This document shows, in pieces, positions 7,582 through 15,922 of a stretch of 64,000 bases of DNA; the first letter of the stretch is position 1; each line of letters begins with the position of its first letter. Source of the stretch: Acidobacteriota bacterium (lineage in GTDB: Bacteria; Acidobacteriota; Vicinamibacteria; Vicinamibacterales; UBA2999); assembly GCA_016184455.1 (NCBI GenBank), contig JACPCS010000105.1:1-64000 (forward strand), given 5' to 3'. Position numbers and translations under genes: made by a program. The notes beneath the pieces were generated by a model. It was not told the DNA's origin, searched no databases, and worked only from the letters and a program-made list of their open reading frames with translations.

Positions 7582-8352
7582 ATGATCGTCGCCATCGCCA
7601 ATCAGAAAGGCGGGGTGGGCAAGACCACCACAGCCGTGAACCTCGCCGCCGCGCTGGCGATGCGCGGCCGCCGGACGCTGCTCGTCGATCTCGATCCGCA
7701 GGCGAATAGCAGCATCTCCTTCCTGCACCACGACGCGATCACCCGCAGCACCTACGACGCGATCGCCGACCCGTCGTGCGCGCTCGCCGACGTCATCCAG
7801 CCGACGCCGGTGCCCAACCTCGACATCGCGCCGGCACGCATCAGCCTGGCGAAGCTGGAGGCGCGGCTCATCGGCGAGCTCGACGCGCACTTCAAGCTGA
7901 AGGACAAGATCAGCCAGCTGAACGGGGAGTACGCGCACATCGTCATCGACTGCCCGCCGGCGCTCGGTCTGCTGACGGTAAACGCGCTCGTCGCGGCGAC
8001 GCACCTGCTGATTCCGATTCAGTCGTCGTACTTCGCGCTCGAGGGGACCGATGACCTCCTCGAGACGATCGAGAAGGTGCGCCAGCGGCCGAATCCGGCG
8101 CTCCGGATCCTCGGGGTCGTCATCACGATGCACGACAAGCGGACGGCGCTGGCGCGCGACATCCGCGAGCAGATCCAGAAGGTGTTCGGCGGCACGGTGT
8201 TCAAGACGGTGATTACCAAGAGCGTGCGGCTCGAGGAAAGCCCGGCCTACAAGGAATCGATCTTCACCTTCGCGCCGGACTCGACCGGCGCCACCGACTA
8301 TTACAGCCTGTGCGAGGAGGTCATCGAACGTGTCGAAGCGCGGACTGCCTAA
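7582..8352 (+). CDS. parA: ParA family partition ATPase
   Basis: A 256-aa Walker-type P-loop ATPase beginning MIVAIANQKGGVGKTT, the deviant Walker A of ParA/Soj proteins. The DLDPQANSS motif and Walker B region VIDCPPALG follow. It is expected to form nucleotide-dependent gradients on the nucleoid that move ParB-bound DNA. It overlaps parB by 23 bases. The neighbours are not the usual gidB/rnpA origin cluster, so this may be a second chromosomal system or an origin-distal locus. Confidence 0.92.
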   Translation: MIVAIANQKGGVGKTTTAVNLAAALAMRGRRTLLVDLDPQANSSISFLHHDAITRSTYDAIADPSCALADVIQPTPVPNLDIAPARISLAKLEARLIGELDAHFKLKDKISQLNGEYAHIVIDCPPALGLLTVNALVAATHLLIPIQSSYFALEGTDDLLETIEKVRQRPNPALRILGVVITMHDKRTALARDIREQIQKVFGGTVFKTVITKSVRLEESPAYKESIFTFAPDSTGATDYYSLCEEVIERVEARTA

Positions 8353-9151
8353 CACGCTCCGGATGCGGCACGACGAGCACTATGTCGAGGCGCTCGCCGC
8401 CTCGGCCGGAGCGCCCGTCGGCCGCATGCTGCCGATCGATCTCCTCGACCCGAACCCCGACCAGCCGCGCCAGGTGATGGGCGATCTCTCCGAGCTGATG
8501 GCGTCGATTGCCGAGAAAGGGGTCATCGAGCCGCTCATCGTGCGGCCGCGCGGCAGCCGGTTCCAGATCATTGCCGGGGAGCGCCGCTACCACGCCGCCG
8601 TGCAGGTCGGGCTGCGCGAGTTGCCGATCATCGAGCGCCACGCCGACGATGCCGAGGTGATGGAGCTGGCGCTCATCGAGAACCTCCAGCGGAAGGACCT
8701 GACGCCGTTCGAGGAGGCGGAGGCGCTGCTGCAGCTCGCGCAGAGGTGCCGCTACACGCACGAGGACATGGCGCGGAAGCTCGGCAAGTCGCGCACGTCG
8801 ATTACCGAGACGCTCGCGCTCAACCAGATGCCCGACGACGTCCGCAACCTGTGCCGGCTGGCCGATGTCACCTCGAAGTCGACGCTGCTGCAGATCGTGC
8901 GTCAGGCGACGCCGCAGAAGATGCTGGCGCTCGTCGAGAAGATGGTCGCGCAGGGTGCGGTGACGCGGAAGGGCGTGCGCGCGGAGACGACCAGGGGACG
9001 GCCGGCGCGTCCCAAGCCGTATGTGTTTGCCTTCCGTGCGCCGACCAGGACGTTCCGCCTGCGTCTGAGCTTCACGAAGAGCCGCGTGGAGAAGGCGGAG
9101 ATCATCGAGGCGCTCGAGAACATTCTCCGAGAGCTGCGATCGTCGAAGTGA
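8330..9151 (+). CDS. parB: ParB/Spo0J/Noc family DNA-binding partition protein
   Basis: A 273-aa protein with a GTG start inside the parA end. The ParB/Srx domain contains the family signatures GERRYHAA and ALIENLQRKDLTPFEEA. A helix-turn-helix domain (THEDMARKLGKSRTSITE) follows. The C-terminal part is basic (RGRPARPKPYVFAFRAPTRT) and lacks an obvious leucine-rich dimerisation helix until the last 20 residues. I saw no canonical parS palindrome (TGTTTCACGTGAAACA) in the window, so its binding site lies elsewhere or has diverged. Confidence 0.92.
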   Translation: MSKRGLPNTLRMRHDEHYVEALAASAGAPVGRMLPIDLLDPNPDQPRQVMGDLSELMASIAEKGVIEPLIVRPRGSRFQIIAGERRYHAAVQVGLRELPIIERHADDAEVMELALIENLQRKDLTPFEEAEALLQLAQRCRYTHEDMARKLGKSRTSITETLALNQMPDDVRNLCRLADVTSKSTLLQIVRQATPQKMLALVEKMVAQGAVTRKGVRAETTRGRPARPKPYVFAFRAPTRTFRLRLSFTKSRVEKAEIIEALENILRELRSSK

Positions 9152-9176
9152 GCGGCCGTGTCCTGCCGCGGTCATT

Positions 9177-9204
9177 AGTTAACATAACGCCTATTATGCG
9201 ACGT
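9177..9204 (-). other. dif-like XerC/XerD recombination site
   Basis: Read on the minus strand this is an 11+6+11 layout: ACGTCGCATAA, spacer TAGGCG, then TTATGTTAACT. The Escherichia coli dif arms are GGTGCGCATAA and TTATGTTAAAT, so the XerD arm differs at one position and the XerC arm at three or four. It is AT-rich against a GC-rich background and starts 25 bases after parB. It is either the chromosome-dimer resolution site or a site left by an integrative XerCD-using element. Confidence 0.75.
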
Positions 9205-9228
9205 AAGGCGGTTGCGGCGGAAAAACGA

Positions 9229-9264
9229 CGACCGGCTACCGCCGAACGGCGACCGGCTACCAGC
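9229..9264. repeat. ACCGGCTACC direct repeats
   Basis: Two units of the type CGACCGGCTACC separated by CGCCGAACGG fill the gap before the GH57 stop. They are a degenerate relative of the GGTAG-type tracts. Confidence 0.5.
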
Positions 9265-9269
9265 CAGGT

Positions 9270-11462
9270 TCACGCCGTCCAGTTGCGCGACGGAAAGCGC
9301 GCGTCCGGCACGTCGAGCTCGATCGGCCCGTGGCGCGGATGGAGCTCCAGCTCCGCGCCCTCCCGCGTCACCGACACCAGGAACGCCACGCGACCGTGTG
9401 CGGCGGCGCCAAGGCATGCAAAGGGGATTCGCGCCTCGAGAATCCGGCCGACCGCAGCCGCCAGCCCCGCACAGCTGCGCAGGCGCCACTCCGGGCTCGC
9501 CGAGGAGCGCTCCTCCAGCCGCGCCTCGGCACCGTCGCCCGTCGGCCGCACCACCACGCGGAGCCCTGCCGGCTGGAGGAAGCGGATGCGGATGTCGATG
9601 TCGGACTGGAGCAGGTCGCGGATCGCCATCGCGCCGTCGATGCGCACGAAGAGGTGTCGCAGGTCGAAGCCGAACTCGACGAGCGTGACCATCGGCGGCC
9701 GGTCGCCCGCCTGCTGCATCGTGCCCGCCGCCCGTCCCGCGTCGACGCAGCCCGCGCCGATCCACTCGAAGTAGTTCGTCACGGCGCCGTCGATCGCCGG
9801 GTCGATGAAGCCCGTCGGCGGTTCGATCGGGAGCGGCGGCGGCTCGGTCGTGATGTTGGTGACGAAGAGCTCCTCCGGCACCGGACGCTCGAGCGCGCGG
9901 TAGACGTTCCGGAGGTGGCGTCGGAACAGATCGTCGAAGGCGAGGTCGTGCTCGGACGAATGGTCGTCGCCGTACCACCAGAACCAGTCGCTCCCCTCGG
10001 CGATCAGCATCTCCTCCCGCGCCCGCGCCAGCGCCGCGGGCGTCGCTGCCGCGGCGGCCGCCTCCAGCGCCAGGCGGGCGTCACCGAGCTGGCTCCACGC
10101 GCGATGGTCGTCGGGGTGCCCGATCCAGATGTAGAAGTCGCCGTTGATCCACGATCCGGGTGCGATCGACGCCAGCGTGTCGGTCGGTGCCGCGCACGCC
10201 TCGCTCATCGTCACCGTCCGGATCTCGGGATGCGCCGCCAGGCGGCTGTAGAGCGCCCGCAGGAACGGCCGTCCCTGGGCCTCGTAGTGCTCCCAGGCGT
10301 TCTCCCCGTCGAGGATGATGAAGACGGTTGCCTCTTCCCCGCCTGTGCGCGCGGCGTACCGGCGTCCGGCGGTCACGAGCCGGTGGATGAAATCGTCGGC
10401 GGCCCGGTCAGCGGACCACGACGCATACGTGAACCCAATCAGATCGGACAACGTGTGGTCGCGGAAGCCGCACGCGACCTGGCCGACGCCGTACGGCCGG
10501 TAGAGGCGCTCGGGCTGATCGAGATGGCCGTCACCGCTGCGCGCGAACGCGATCCCGAGCGTGCGCGCGAGGATCTCCTCGTCGGTCGCCATCCAGCGAA
10601 AGCCGGCCTGCGCGACGAGCGGCACCATCGCGTCGGAGACCGATCCCTCCGACGGCCAGAGGCCGCGCGGGCGCTCGCCGAACAGCCGCTCGTGCAGCGC
10701 GGCCGCGCGCGCCAGCTGCTCCGCGGCGTCCTCCGGATGCCGGAAGGGCTGGCGCGGCGCGCGCGCGTGCGGATGCATCCGCAGATACACGTCGGTGTCG
10801 CACAGCAGCGGCAGGATGGGGTGATAGAAGGGCGAGGTCGAGAGCTCGATCTGCCCGCGCGCGGCGGCCGCCGCGTACTCGGGAATGACCGCGCGCAGGA
10901 CCTCCAGCTCGACCGCGCGCAGCGTCGCCTTGTCGTCTTCGGTGAACGCGCGGCCTTTGCGGAGGAGCGCCTGGATGCGCGCGTCGTGGTCGTGGTACCA
11001 CATGTCGATCCAGACGAGCTTGTGCCACACCTGCAGGTCGCGCAGGTCGTCGGCCGAGAACTGCGATGTCTGGGTGCGCGCGCTCAGTTCTCCCCCGCCA
11101 CCGCGCAGCGCGAGCAGCTCGCGGTAGCGTGGGTACGGCTCGATCATCCGCGGCCGGTGTGCGTGGAAGAACTGCTCGACCGAGAACGCGCGCTCCTCCT
11201 CCGTGAGCTGGGCAGCCGGCTTGAGGCCCAGCTCGAGGTGCCGGTCGCGTGCTTCCTCGCGCGCGAACGCCTCGAGCTGCACGAGCAGCGACGGCACCAG
11301 GTTGAACGTGACCCGCACGTCGGGAAACTCGCGCAGGAGCGCGACCATGCCCCAGTAGTCCTTCAGCGCGTGCAGCCGCACCCACGGCAGGACGTGCTCC
11401 CGCGTGAGCAGGTCCTCGTAGAACGGCTGGTGCATGTGCCACAGGAGCGCGACGCGGGTCAT
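9270..11462 (-). CDS. Glycoside hydrolase family 57 protein
   Basis: A 730-aa enzyme with GH57 landmarks. The N-terminus carries LWHMHQPFYED, the conserved HxHQP motif. GLWPSEGSVSD holds the probable catalytic nucleophile Glu, and ILDGENAWEHYE belongs to the C-terminal half of the barrel domain. A beta-rich C-terminal region (about 570-730) follows. GH57 enzymes act on alpha-glucans such as glycogen and maltodextrins (amylase, branching or 4-alpha-glucanotransferase). No signal peptide is present, so a cytoplasmic glycogen-related role is likely, but the exact substrate is not decided by sequence. It is divergent from the lpt gene and has no neighbouring glycogen genes. Confidence 0.9.
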   Translation of the reverse strand: MTRVALLWHMHQPFYEDLLTREHVLPWVRLHALKDYWGMVALLREFPDVRVTFNLVPSLLVQLEAFAREEARDRHLELGLKPAAQLTEEERAFSVEQFFHAHRPRMIEPYPRYRELLALRGGGGELSARTQTSQFSADDLRDLQVWHKLVWIDMWYHDHDARIQALLRKGRAFTEDDKATLRAVELEVLRAVIPEYAAAAARGQIELSTSPFYHPILPLLCDTDVYLRMHPHARAPRQPFRHPEDAAEQLARAAALHERLFGERPRGLWPSEGSVSDAMVPLVAQAGFRWMATDEEILARTLGIAFARSGDGHLDQPERLYRPYGVGQVACGFRDHTLSDLIGFTYASWSADRAADDFIHRLVTAGRRYAARTGGEEATVFIILDGENAWEHYEAQGRPFLRALYSRLAAHPEIRTVTMSEACAAPTDTLASIAPGSWINGDFYIWIGHPDDHRAWSQLGDARLALEAAAAAATPAALARAREEMLIAEGSDWFWWYGDDHSSEHDLAFDDLFRRHLRNVYRALERPVPEELFVTNITTEPPPLPIEPPTGFIDPAIDGAVTNYFEWIGAGCVDAGRAAGTMQQAGDRPPMVTLVEFGFDLRHLFVRIDGAMAIRDLLQSDIDIRIRFLQPAGLRVVVRPTGDGAEARLEERSSASPEWRLRSCAGLAAAVGRILEARIPFACLGAAAHGRVAFLVSVTREGAELELHPRHGPIELDVPDARFPSRNWTA

Positions 11463-11467
11463 AATGA

Positions 11468-11507
11468 AAAGGCCTCAGGCCTCAGGCCCCAGGCCCGAGG
11501 CCTCAGA
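11468..11507. repeat. AGGCCTCAGGCC low-complexity repeat
   Basis: Short direct units AGGCCTC/AGGCCCC fill the 45-base gap between the divergent GH57 and lptFG starts. This leaves little room for conventional promoters on either side. Confidence 0.6.
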
Positions 11508-13766
11508 ATGCGCATCATCGACCGCTACGTGATCCGTGAAGTGCTGTGGCCCTTGGTCATCGGGCTGCTCGTCTTCACGTTCATGTTAATCATCCCGTAT
11601 CTCATCGAGTACGCCGAGAGCTTCATCTCGAAGGGCGTGCCCGTGCCGGTCGTGCTGCGCGTGATGGCCACGCTCCTCCCGATGGCGCTGGCGCTCACCA
11701 TCCCGATGTCGCTGCTGCTGGGCTTGCTGGTCGCCTTCGGCCGGCTCTCCGCGGATCGTGAGTTCGTCGCGCTCCAGGCGTGCGGGGTCAGCCTGTTCCG
11801 CCTGATGCGGCCCGTCGGCGTCCTGTCGGTGTGTGCCTGGATCGTCACCTCGTACGTCCTGCTCGTCGCGGTCCCCGATGCGAACCAGCGCTTCCGCGAA
11901 ATCACCTTCGGGATCGTCGCGGAGCGTGCGGAAGGCGAAGTGCGCCCGCGCGTCTTCTTCGAGGATTTCCCCGACGTCGTGCTGTACGTGCGCGAGCTGG
12001 CGCCGGGCGGCGCCGGCTGGACCGACGTCTTCATGGCCGACAACCGCACGGGTCAGACGCCGGCGGTCTATCTCGCCCGCGGCGGCCGCGTGGTGATCGA
12101 TCGCGAGCAGCGGACGGTCGAGATGGTGCTGCAGGACGCGGTCCGCCACACGGCCGACGAGGAGGGCAAGTACGAGGTGGTCCACTTCGACCGCCTGCTC
12201 CTCAGTCTCAACCCGGACACGGTGTTCCCGCGGCAGGGGCCGCCGCTCGGCGCGCACGAGATGTCGATTCCGCAGCTCCGCGCCCGTGCCGCCGAGCTCG
12301 AAGCGGAGGGGATCTATCCGCACAGCGAGCTGTTCGAGATCCAGAAGAAGTTCTCGATTCCGTTTGCCTGCCTCATCTTCGGGCTGATCGGCCTGGCGCT
12401 CGGCGTCACCAATCGGCGCGACGGCAAGCTCGCGAGCTTCGTCATCGGTCTCGGCGTCATCTTCATCTATTACGTCGTCCTGTGGCTCGGGCAGTCGCTC
12501 GTGCGCGGCCACATCGTGCCGCCGTGGCTGGCGGCCTGGGGCCCGAACATCGTGCTGGGCGTCCTCGGCCTGCTGCTCTTCCACTGGCGCGACCGGGGGT
12601 TCGATCGGCCGCTGCGGCTGCCGACGCTCCGTGCCAGCGCCATTCCACCGCTTCGACTCCCGATGCTCGGCATCCTCGACCGCTACGTCGCCACGACGTA
12701 CGCGCGCATCGCGCTGCTGTCGGCGCTGGCGATGGCAGGCATCTTCTACATCTCCGGCTTCCTCGACCTGTCGGACAAGGTGTTCCGCGGTCAGGCGACC
12801 TGGGCGATGCTCGGCGCGTACTTCTGGTACGCGACGCCGCAGTACGTGTATTACATCCTGCCGCTTGCGGTGCTCCTCGGCGCGCTCGTCACCGTCGGCC
12901 TGCTCACGAAGAACAGTGAGCTCGTGGTGATGAAGGCGTGCGGTATCAGCCTCTACCGGGTCGCGGTGCCGATGCTCGCCGGCGCGCTCGTCGCCGGCGG
13001 CGTCCTGTTCCTGCTCGAGGAGACCGTGCTCGGGCCGTCGAACCGCCGCGCCGAGGCGCTCCGCCATGTAATCCGCGGCGGATCCCCGCAGACCTTCGAC
13101 GTGCTGCACCGGCAGTGGGTCGCCGGCAGCGACGGCGAGATCTACCATTTCGACTACTACGACCCGCGCGCGCGGCAGCTCATGGGCCTGTCCGTCTACG
13201 AGTTCGGCGAGCGGATGCAGATCCTCGCCCGCCGGCTCTATGCCGAGCGGGCCGTCTACGCGGGAGCGGCGCCGGATGACGAGCGGGATCGCTGGAAGGC
13301 CGAACAGGGATGGACGCGCGAGCTCGATCCGAACGGCGAGACGCGGACGTTCACGCCGTTTGCCGCGTCGGAGATCGAGCTCGAGCCCGCCTCGTACTTC
13401 GGTACGGAGCCGCCCGACGAGCGGTTCATGAGCTACTCGCAGCTGCGCGACTACACGTCCCGGCTGCGAGCGACCGGCTTCGACGTCAGCGCACAGCTCG
13501 TCGCGCTCGAGCGCAAGGTCTCCTTTCCGTTCGTCACGATCGTGATGACGCTGCTGGCCGTTCCCTTCGCGGTGACGACCGGGCGGCGCGGGGCGATGTA
13601 CGGGATCGGAGTCGGGATCGTGCTCGCCATCGCCTACTGGGTGGCGATCAGCGTCTTCGCCGCGCTCGGCACCGGCGGCCTCGTCACGCCGGCGCTTGCC
13701 GCCTGGGCGCCGAATCTCCTCTTTGGCGCCGGCGCCGGGTACCTCCTCCTGACCGTCCGGACGTAG
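11508..13766 (+). CDS. Fused LptF-LptG lipopolysaccharide transport permease
   Basis: One 752-aa reading frame contains two complete YjgP/YjgQ permeases. Residues 1-360 (MRIIDRYVIREVLWPL...) correspond to LptF and about 386-752 (MLGILDRYVATTYARI...) to LptG. Each half has two N-terminal and several C-terminal membrane helices around a periplasmic beta-jellyroll. A linker of about 25 residues joins them, with no stop and no Shine-Dalgarno before the internal Met. In most bacteria these are two subunits that, with LptB2, extract LPS to the LptC-A-D bridge. The track ORF start at 9330 is antisense shadow of GH57. The gene is either a natural fusion or, less likely, a lost stop codon. Confidence 0.88.
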   Translation: MRIIDRYVIREVLWPLVIGLLVFTFMLIIPYLIEYAESFISKGVPVPVVLRVMATLLPMALALTIPMSLLLGLLVAFGRLSADREFVALQACGVSLFRLMRPVGVLSVCAWIVTSYVLLVAVPDANQRFREITFGIVAERAEGEVRPRVFFEDFPDVVLYVRELAPGGAGWTDVFMADNRTGQTPAVYLARGGRVVIDREQRTVEMVLQDAVRHTADEEGKYEVVHFDRLLLSLNPDTVFPRQGPPLGAHEMSIPQLRARAAELEAEGIYPHSELFEIQKKFSIPFACLIFGLIGLALGVTNRRDGKLASFVIGLGVIFIYYVVLWLGQSLVRGHIVPPWLAAWGPNIVLGVLGLLLFHWRDRGFDRPLRLPTLRASAIPPLRLPMLGILDRYVATTYARIALLSALAMAGIFYISGFLDLSDKVFRGQATWAMLGAYFWYATPQYVYYILPLAVLLGALVTVGLLTKNSELVVMKACGISLYRVAVPMLAGALVAGGVLFLLEETVLGPSNRRAEALRHVIRGGSPQTFDVLHRQWVAGSDGEIYHFDYYDPRARQLMGLSVYEFGERMQILARRLYAERAVYAGAAPDDERDRWKAEQGWTRELDPNGETRTFTPFAASEIELEPASYFGTEPPDERFMSYSQLRDYTSRLRATGFDVSAQLVALERKVSFPFVTIVMTLLAVPFAVTTGRRGAMYGIGVGIVLAIAYWVAISVFAALGTGGLVTPALAAWAPNLLFGAGAGYLLLTVRT

Positions 13767-13780
13767 CGGTATACTCCACG

Positions 13781-13823
13781 CCGGGTCTGCGGCGCGCGGA
13801 ACCTATCGCGCCGCCAGACCCGG
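13781..13823 (+). terminator. Stem-loop after lptFG (possible terminator)
   Basis: CCGGGTCTG-C-GGCGCG pairs with CGCGCC-GC-CAGACCCGG around a 10-base loop, starting 15 bases after the stop. There is no U-run, so it may be a Rho-dependent end or a repeat element. It is followed by several GTACGTA units (13824-13866). Confidence 0.45.
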
Positions 13824-13922
13824 CTACGTACCGTCCCGGGTACGTAGGCGGTACGTCGGTACGTAGGGCGGGGCTCGCCGAGCGGACGACCGCAGGCGAG
13901 GCAGCCCCGCCGGGAGGATCTG

Positions 13923-15116
13923 ATGCGCCGTGTCGTTATCGCCGCGCTTGCCGCGCTCGTCGTCGCGCCGTTTCTCGCCCAGCCCGCGGCACAAACGCGC
14001 CAGACGGCGCCCTACTTCCCTCCCCCGCATCAGTGGGAGCGCCGCGCGCCCGCGGAGGTCGGGCTCGACCCGGCGCTGCTCGACGCCGCGGTCGCGTTCG
14101 CGACAGCGAACGAGACGCCGCGCTTCAAGGATCTGCTGCTCGATCAGGCGACGACGTTCGGGGCGCGCGAGCCGTTCGATACGCCGATCGGACCGATGAA
14201 GGAGCGCGGGCCGGTGAGCGGCCTGATCATCCGCAACGGCTATCTCGTGGCACAGTGGGGCGACCCCGACCGCGTCGACATGACGCACAGCGTGACCAAG
14301 ACGTTCCTGTCGACCGTCGCGAGCCTCGCGTTCGAGCGGGGTCTGATCAAGGACGTCAACGATCGCGCGCGCGGCTACATGCCGCCCGGCGTGGATCTCT
14401 TCGACGCGCCGCACAATCAGCCGATCACCTGGGATCACCTGCTGCGGCAGACGAGCGACTGGCAAGGCACGATGTGGGGCAAACCCGACTGGGCCGACCG
14501 TCCCGAGGGTGAGCCGTCGCAGTGGCCGAACCGCAAGCTGTACGAGCCGGGCGTCCGCTACAAGTACAACGACGCACGCGTCAACGCCTTCGCCCTGGCG
14601 CTGCTCCACGTCTTCCGCCGTCCGCTGCCCGACGTACTCCGCGAGGCGATCATGGAGCCGATTGGCGCCTCGTCCACGTGGCAGTGGCACGGATACGAGA
14701 ATTCGTGGGTGAACATCAACGGCCAGCGCGTGCAGTCGGTCTCGGGCGGTGGCCACTGGGGCGGCGGCATGTTCATCAACGCCTGGGACATGGCGCGCTT
14801 CGGATACCTCTTCCTCCGCAACGGCCGCTGGAAGGACCGGCAGCTCGTCTCCGAGCACTGGATCAGGCAGGCGCGCACGCCGACCAAGCCCAACGACCAG
14901 TACGGCTACATGAATTGGTATCTGAACACCGGCCGCAAGTCGATGCCGGCGACGCCCGAATCGAGCGTGCGCTTCGTCGGCAACGGGCCGAACAACGTCT
15001 ACATCGACTGGGAGAACGACCTGGTCGTGGTCATCCGCTGGATCCGCGACGATCAGCTCAACGAGTTCTACGGGAAGGTGCTGGCGGCGCTGCGGCAGGC
15101 GCGGCCCACGGCGTAG
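13923..15116 (+). CDS. Secreted serine hydrolase (beta-lactamase/class C-like)
   Basis: A 397-aa protein with a Sec signal peptide (MRRVVIAALAALVVAPFLAQ) and a beta-lactamase fold. SVTK at about residue 123 is the SxxK nucleophile, and YND at about residue 218 fits the YxN motif. GGGHWGGGMF lies in the third active-site region. A GGGAGG Shine-Dalgarno precedes the ATG. Relatives include esterases, D-aminopeptidases and penicillin-binding enzymes, and the physiological substrate cannot be read from the sequence. It stands alone after the lptFG stem-loop and is followed by a kinase remnant on the other strand. Confidence 0.85.
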   Translation: MRRVVIAALAALVVAPFLAQPAAQTRQTAPYFPPPHQWERRAPAEVGLDPALLDAAVAFATANETPRFKDLLLDQATTFGAREPFDTPIGPMKERGPVSGLIIRNGYLVAQWGDPDRVDMTHSVTKTFLSTVASLAFERGLIKDVNDRARGYMPPGVDLFDAPHNQPITWDHLLRQTSDWQGTMWGKPDWADRPEGEPSQWPNRKLYEPGVRYKYNDARVNAFALALLHVFRRPLPDVLREAIMEPIGASSTWQWHGYENSWVNINGQRVQSVSGGGHWGGGMFINAWDMARFGYLFLRNGRWKDRQLVSEHWIRQARTPTKPNDQYGYMNWYLNTGRKSMPATPESSVRFVGNGPNNVYIDWENDLVVVIRWIRDDQLNEFYGKVLAALRQARPTA

Positions 15117-15219
15117 TCGTTCCGAGCCGTGTGTCCTCGGCCCGATCGACCACGCCCATCCCGCCGCCGCCGACCTGCTCCAGGATGCGATAGTGGGAAA
15201 CGGTCTCGCCCGCCTGCAT
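15058..15219 (-). pseudogene. N-terminal remnant of a Ser/Thr protein kinase
   Basis: A GAGGAGG ribosome-binding site precedes an ATG and 37 codons reading MQAGETVSHYRILEQVGGGG and on through MGVVDRAEDTRLGT. This is the start of a PknB/Hanks-type kinase including the glycine-rich ATP loop. The kinase homology then stops abruptly and the frame runs into the antisense of the serine-hydrolase 3' end, ending after 53 codons. The catalytic Lys, HRD and DFG regions are absent, so it cannot be an active kinase. It is too short for the ORF track and probably records a deletion or rearrangement. Confidence 0.75.
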
Positions 15220-15313
15220 CGATGCGATGCCTCCTCGGGGCTGGCGCAGATTGTTCCGGAATCCGCGAGGAGGATATCCCGTCTTTGAAGCGAATGTAAA
15301 GGGATCGCGCCGG

Positions 15314-15589
15314 TTACGACCGCGTTGCGGCCGGTGTACGCGGAGCTGGCGTGCCCCGCAGCAGGCCCTCCGTGCTCAGGTCTTCGTCGATATCGGGCCA
15401 GTGGATACCGAAGCCTGCGCCTGCAATCTTCCAGTTGGCGCGCTGTTCGGGCGTGGCGTGCAGCAGCCGGGGATACCACGCCAGGGGGACCGTAATCGTC
15501 CGTCCATCCATCAGATCGACGCTGAGCGCGTCGTTGCTACAGCGAACATCCTTCACGCGTTCGCCTGGCTTAGGTTGAATGGCGGACAT
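15314..15589 (-). CDS. DUF2442 domain protein
   Basis: A 91-aa protein (KPGERVKDVRCSNDALSVDL, ADLMDGRTITVPLAWYPRL-type core, GIHWPDIDEDLS) matching the small DUF2442 family. Such genes commonly follow a DUF4160 gene, as here, where the start overlaps the end of DUF4160 by about 20 bases. The pair is often listed as a putative toxin-antitoxin-like module, but function is not established. It lies in a small gene-poor patch containing broken genes. Confidence 0.8.
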   Translation of the reverse strand: MSAIQPKPGERVKDVRCSNDALSVDLMDGRTITVPLAWYPRLLHATPEQRANWKIAGAGFGIHWPDIDEDLSTEGLLRGTPAPRTPAATRS

Positions 15590-15808
15590 GCCATGCCTCC
15601 AATAGCTCTGCGCGATGCTCCACTATGAGCTTCTCGATTCGATTCAGCTCGTGGGGCGCAAATCCGAAGTTCCATACGAGCGCGACCGGGTCGAGCCAGA
15701 ACTTCGCGGACTCGTCGTCTCGGTCGACGGGTGGATGTGGGGCGGCTCGTTCGGCTCATGACTGTGGAAATACAGGCGATACGGGCCACTGCGAAGTATC
15801 GTCGGCAC
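15570..15808 (-). pseudogene. DUF4160 domain protein, frameshifted
   Basis: Two adjacent frames join to one DUF4160 protein. The first, from a GTG, reads VPTILRSGPYRLYFHSHEPN and then EPPHIH. The second continues VDRDDESAKFWLDPVALVWN and FGFAPHELNRIEKLIVEHRA. Between them are two extra bases (CC on the minus strand, near 15729-15731) that break the frame. Without them the product would be about 79 aa, which is normal for the family. Either the gene is inactivated or the assembly has an indel. The track does not list it because each half is short. Confidence 0.75.
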
Positions 15809-15861
15809 GATGTCAGGGAGCCGCGGCGCATCCCGATCTTCAGTATACCGTCCTCGCGATC

Positions 15862-15912
15862 CGCACGATTCCGCACGGTCCGCGCCGAACGGTGCGAACG
15901 CCCCGAACGATC
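15862..15912. repeat. CCGAACG-type (Asn-Pro) repeat, intergenic copy
   Basis: Short units such as GCGAACGCCCCGAACGATCC lie between the PHP gene end and DUF4160. The same unit, GAACGATCCGAACG, is found in the gcvT N-terminus at 53360-53420. Confidence 0.65.
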
Positions 15913-15922
15913 CGAACGAGAG

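Noticed and set aside
9177-9204. Integron attC/attI site as an explanation of the GTTAAC...TTATGCG sequence
   Set aside because: There is no integrase or cassette nearby, and the 11-6-11 layout fits dif better.
7351-9269. parS site near parAB
   Set aside because: I looked for TGTTTCACGTGAAACA-like palindromes and saw none. The palindrome TGTCGGCCGGCCGACA is not similar.
9330-11507. Upstream 726 codons of the 1478-aa plus-strand ORF before lptFG
   Set aside because: They are antisense to the conserved GH57 gene, Arg/Ala/Val-rich shadow text with no domain.
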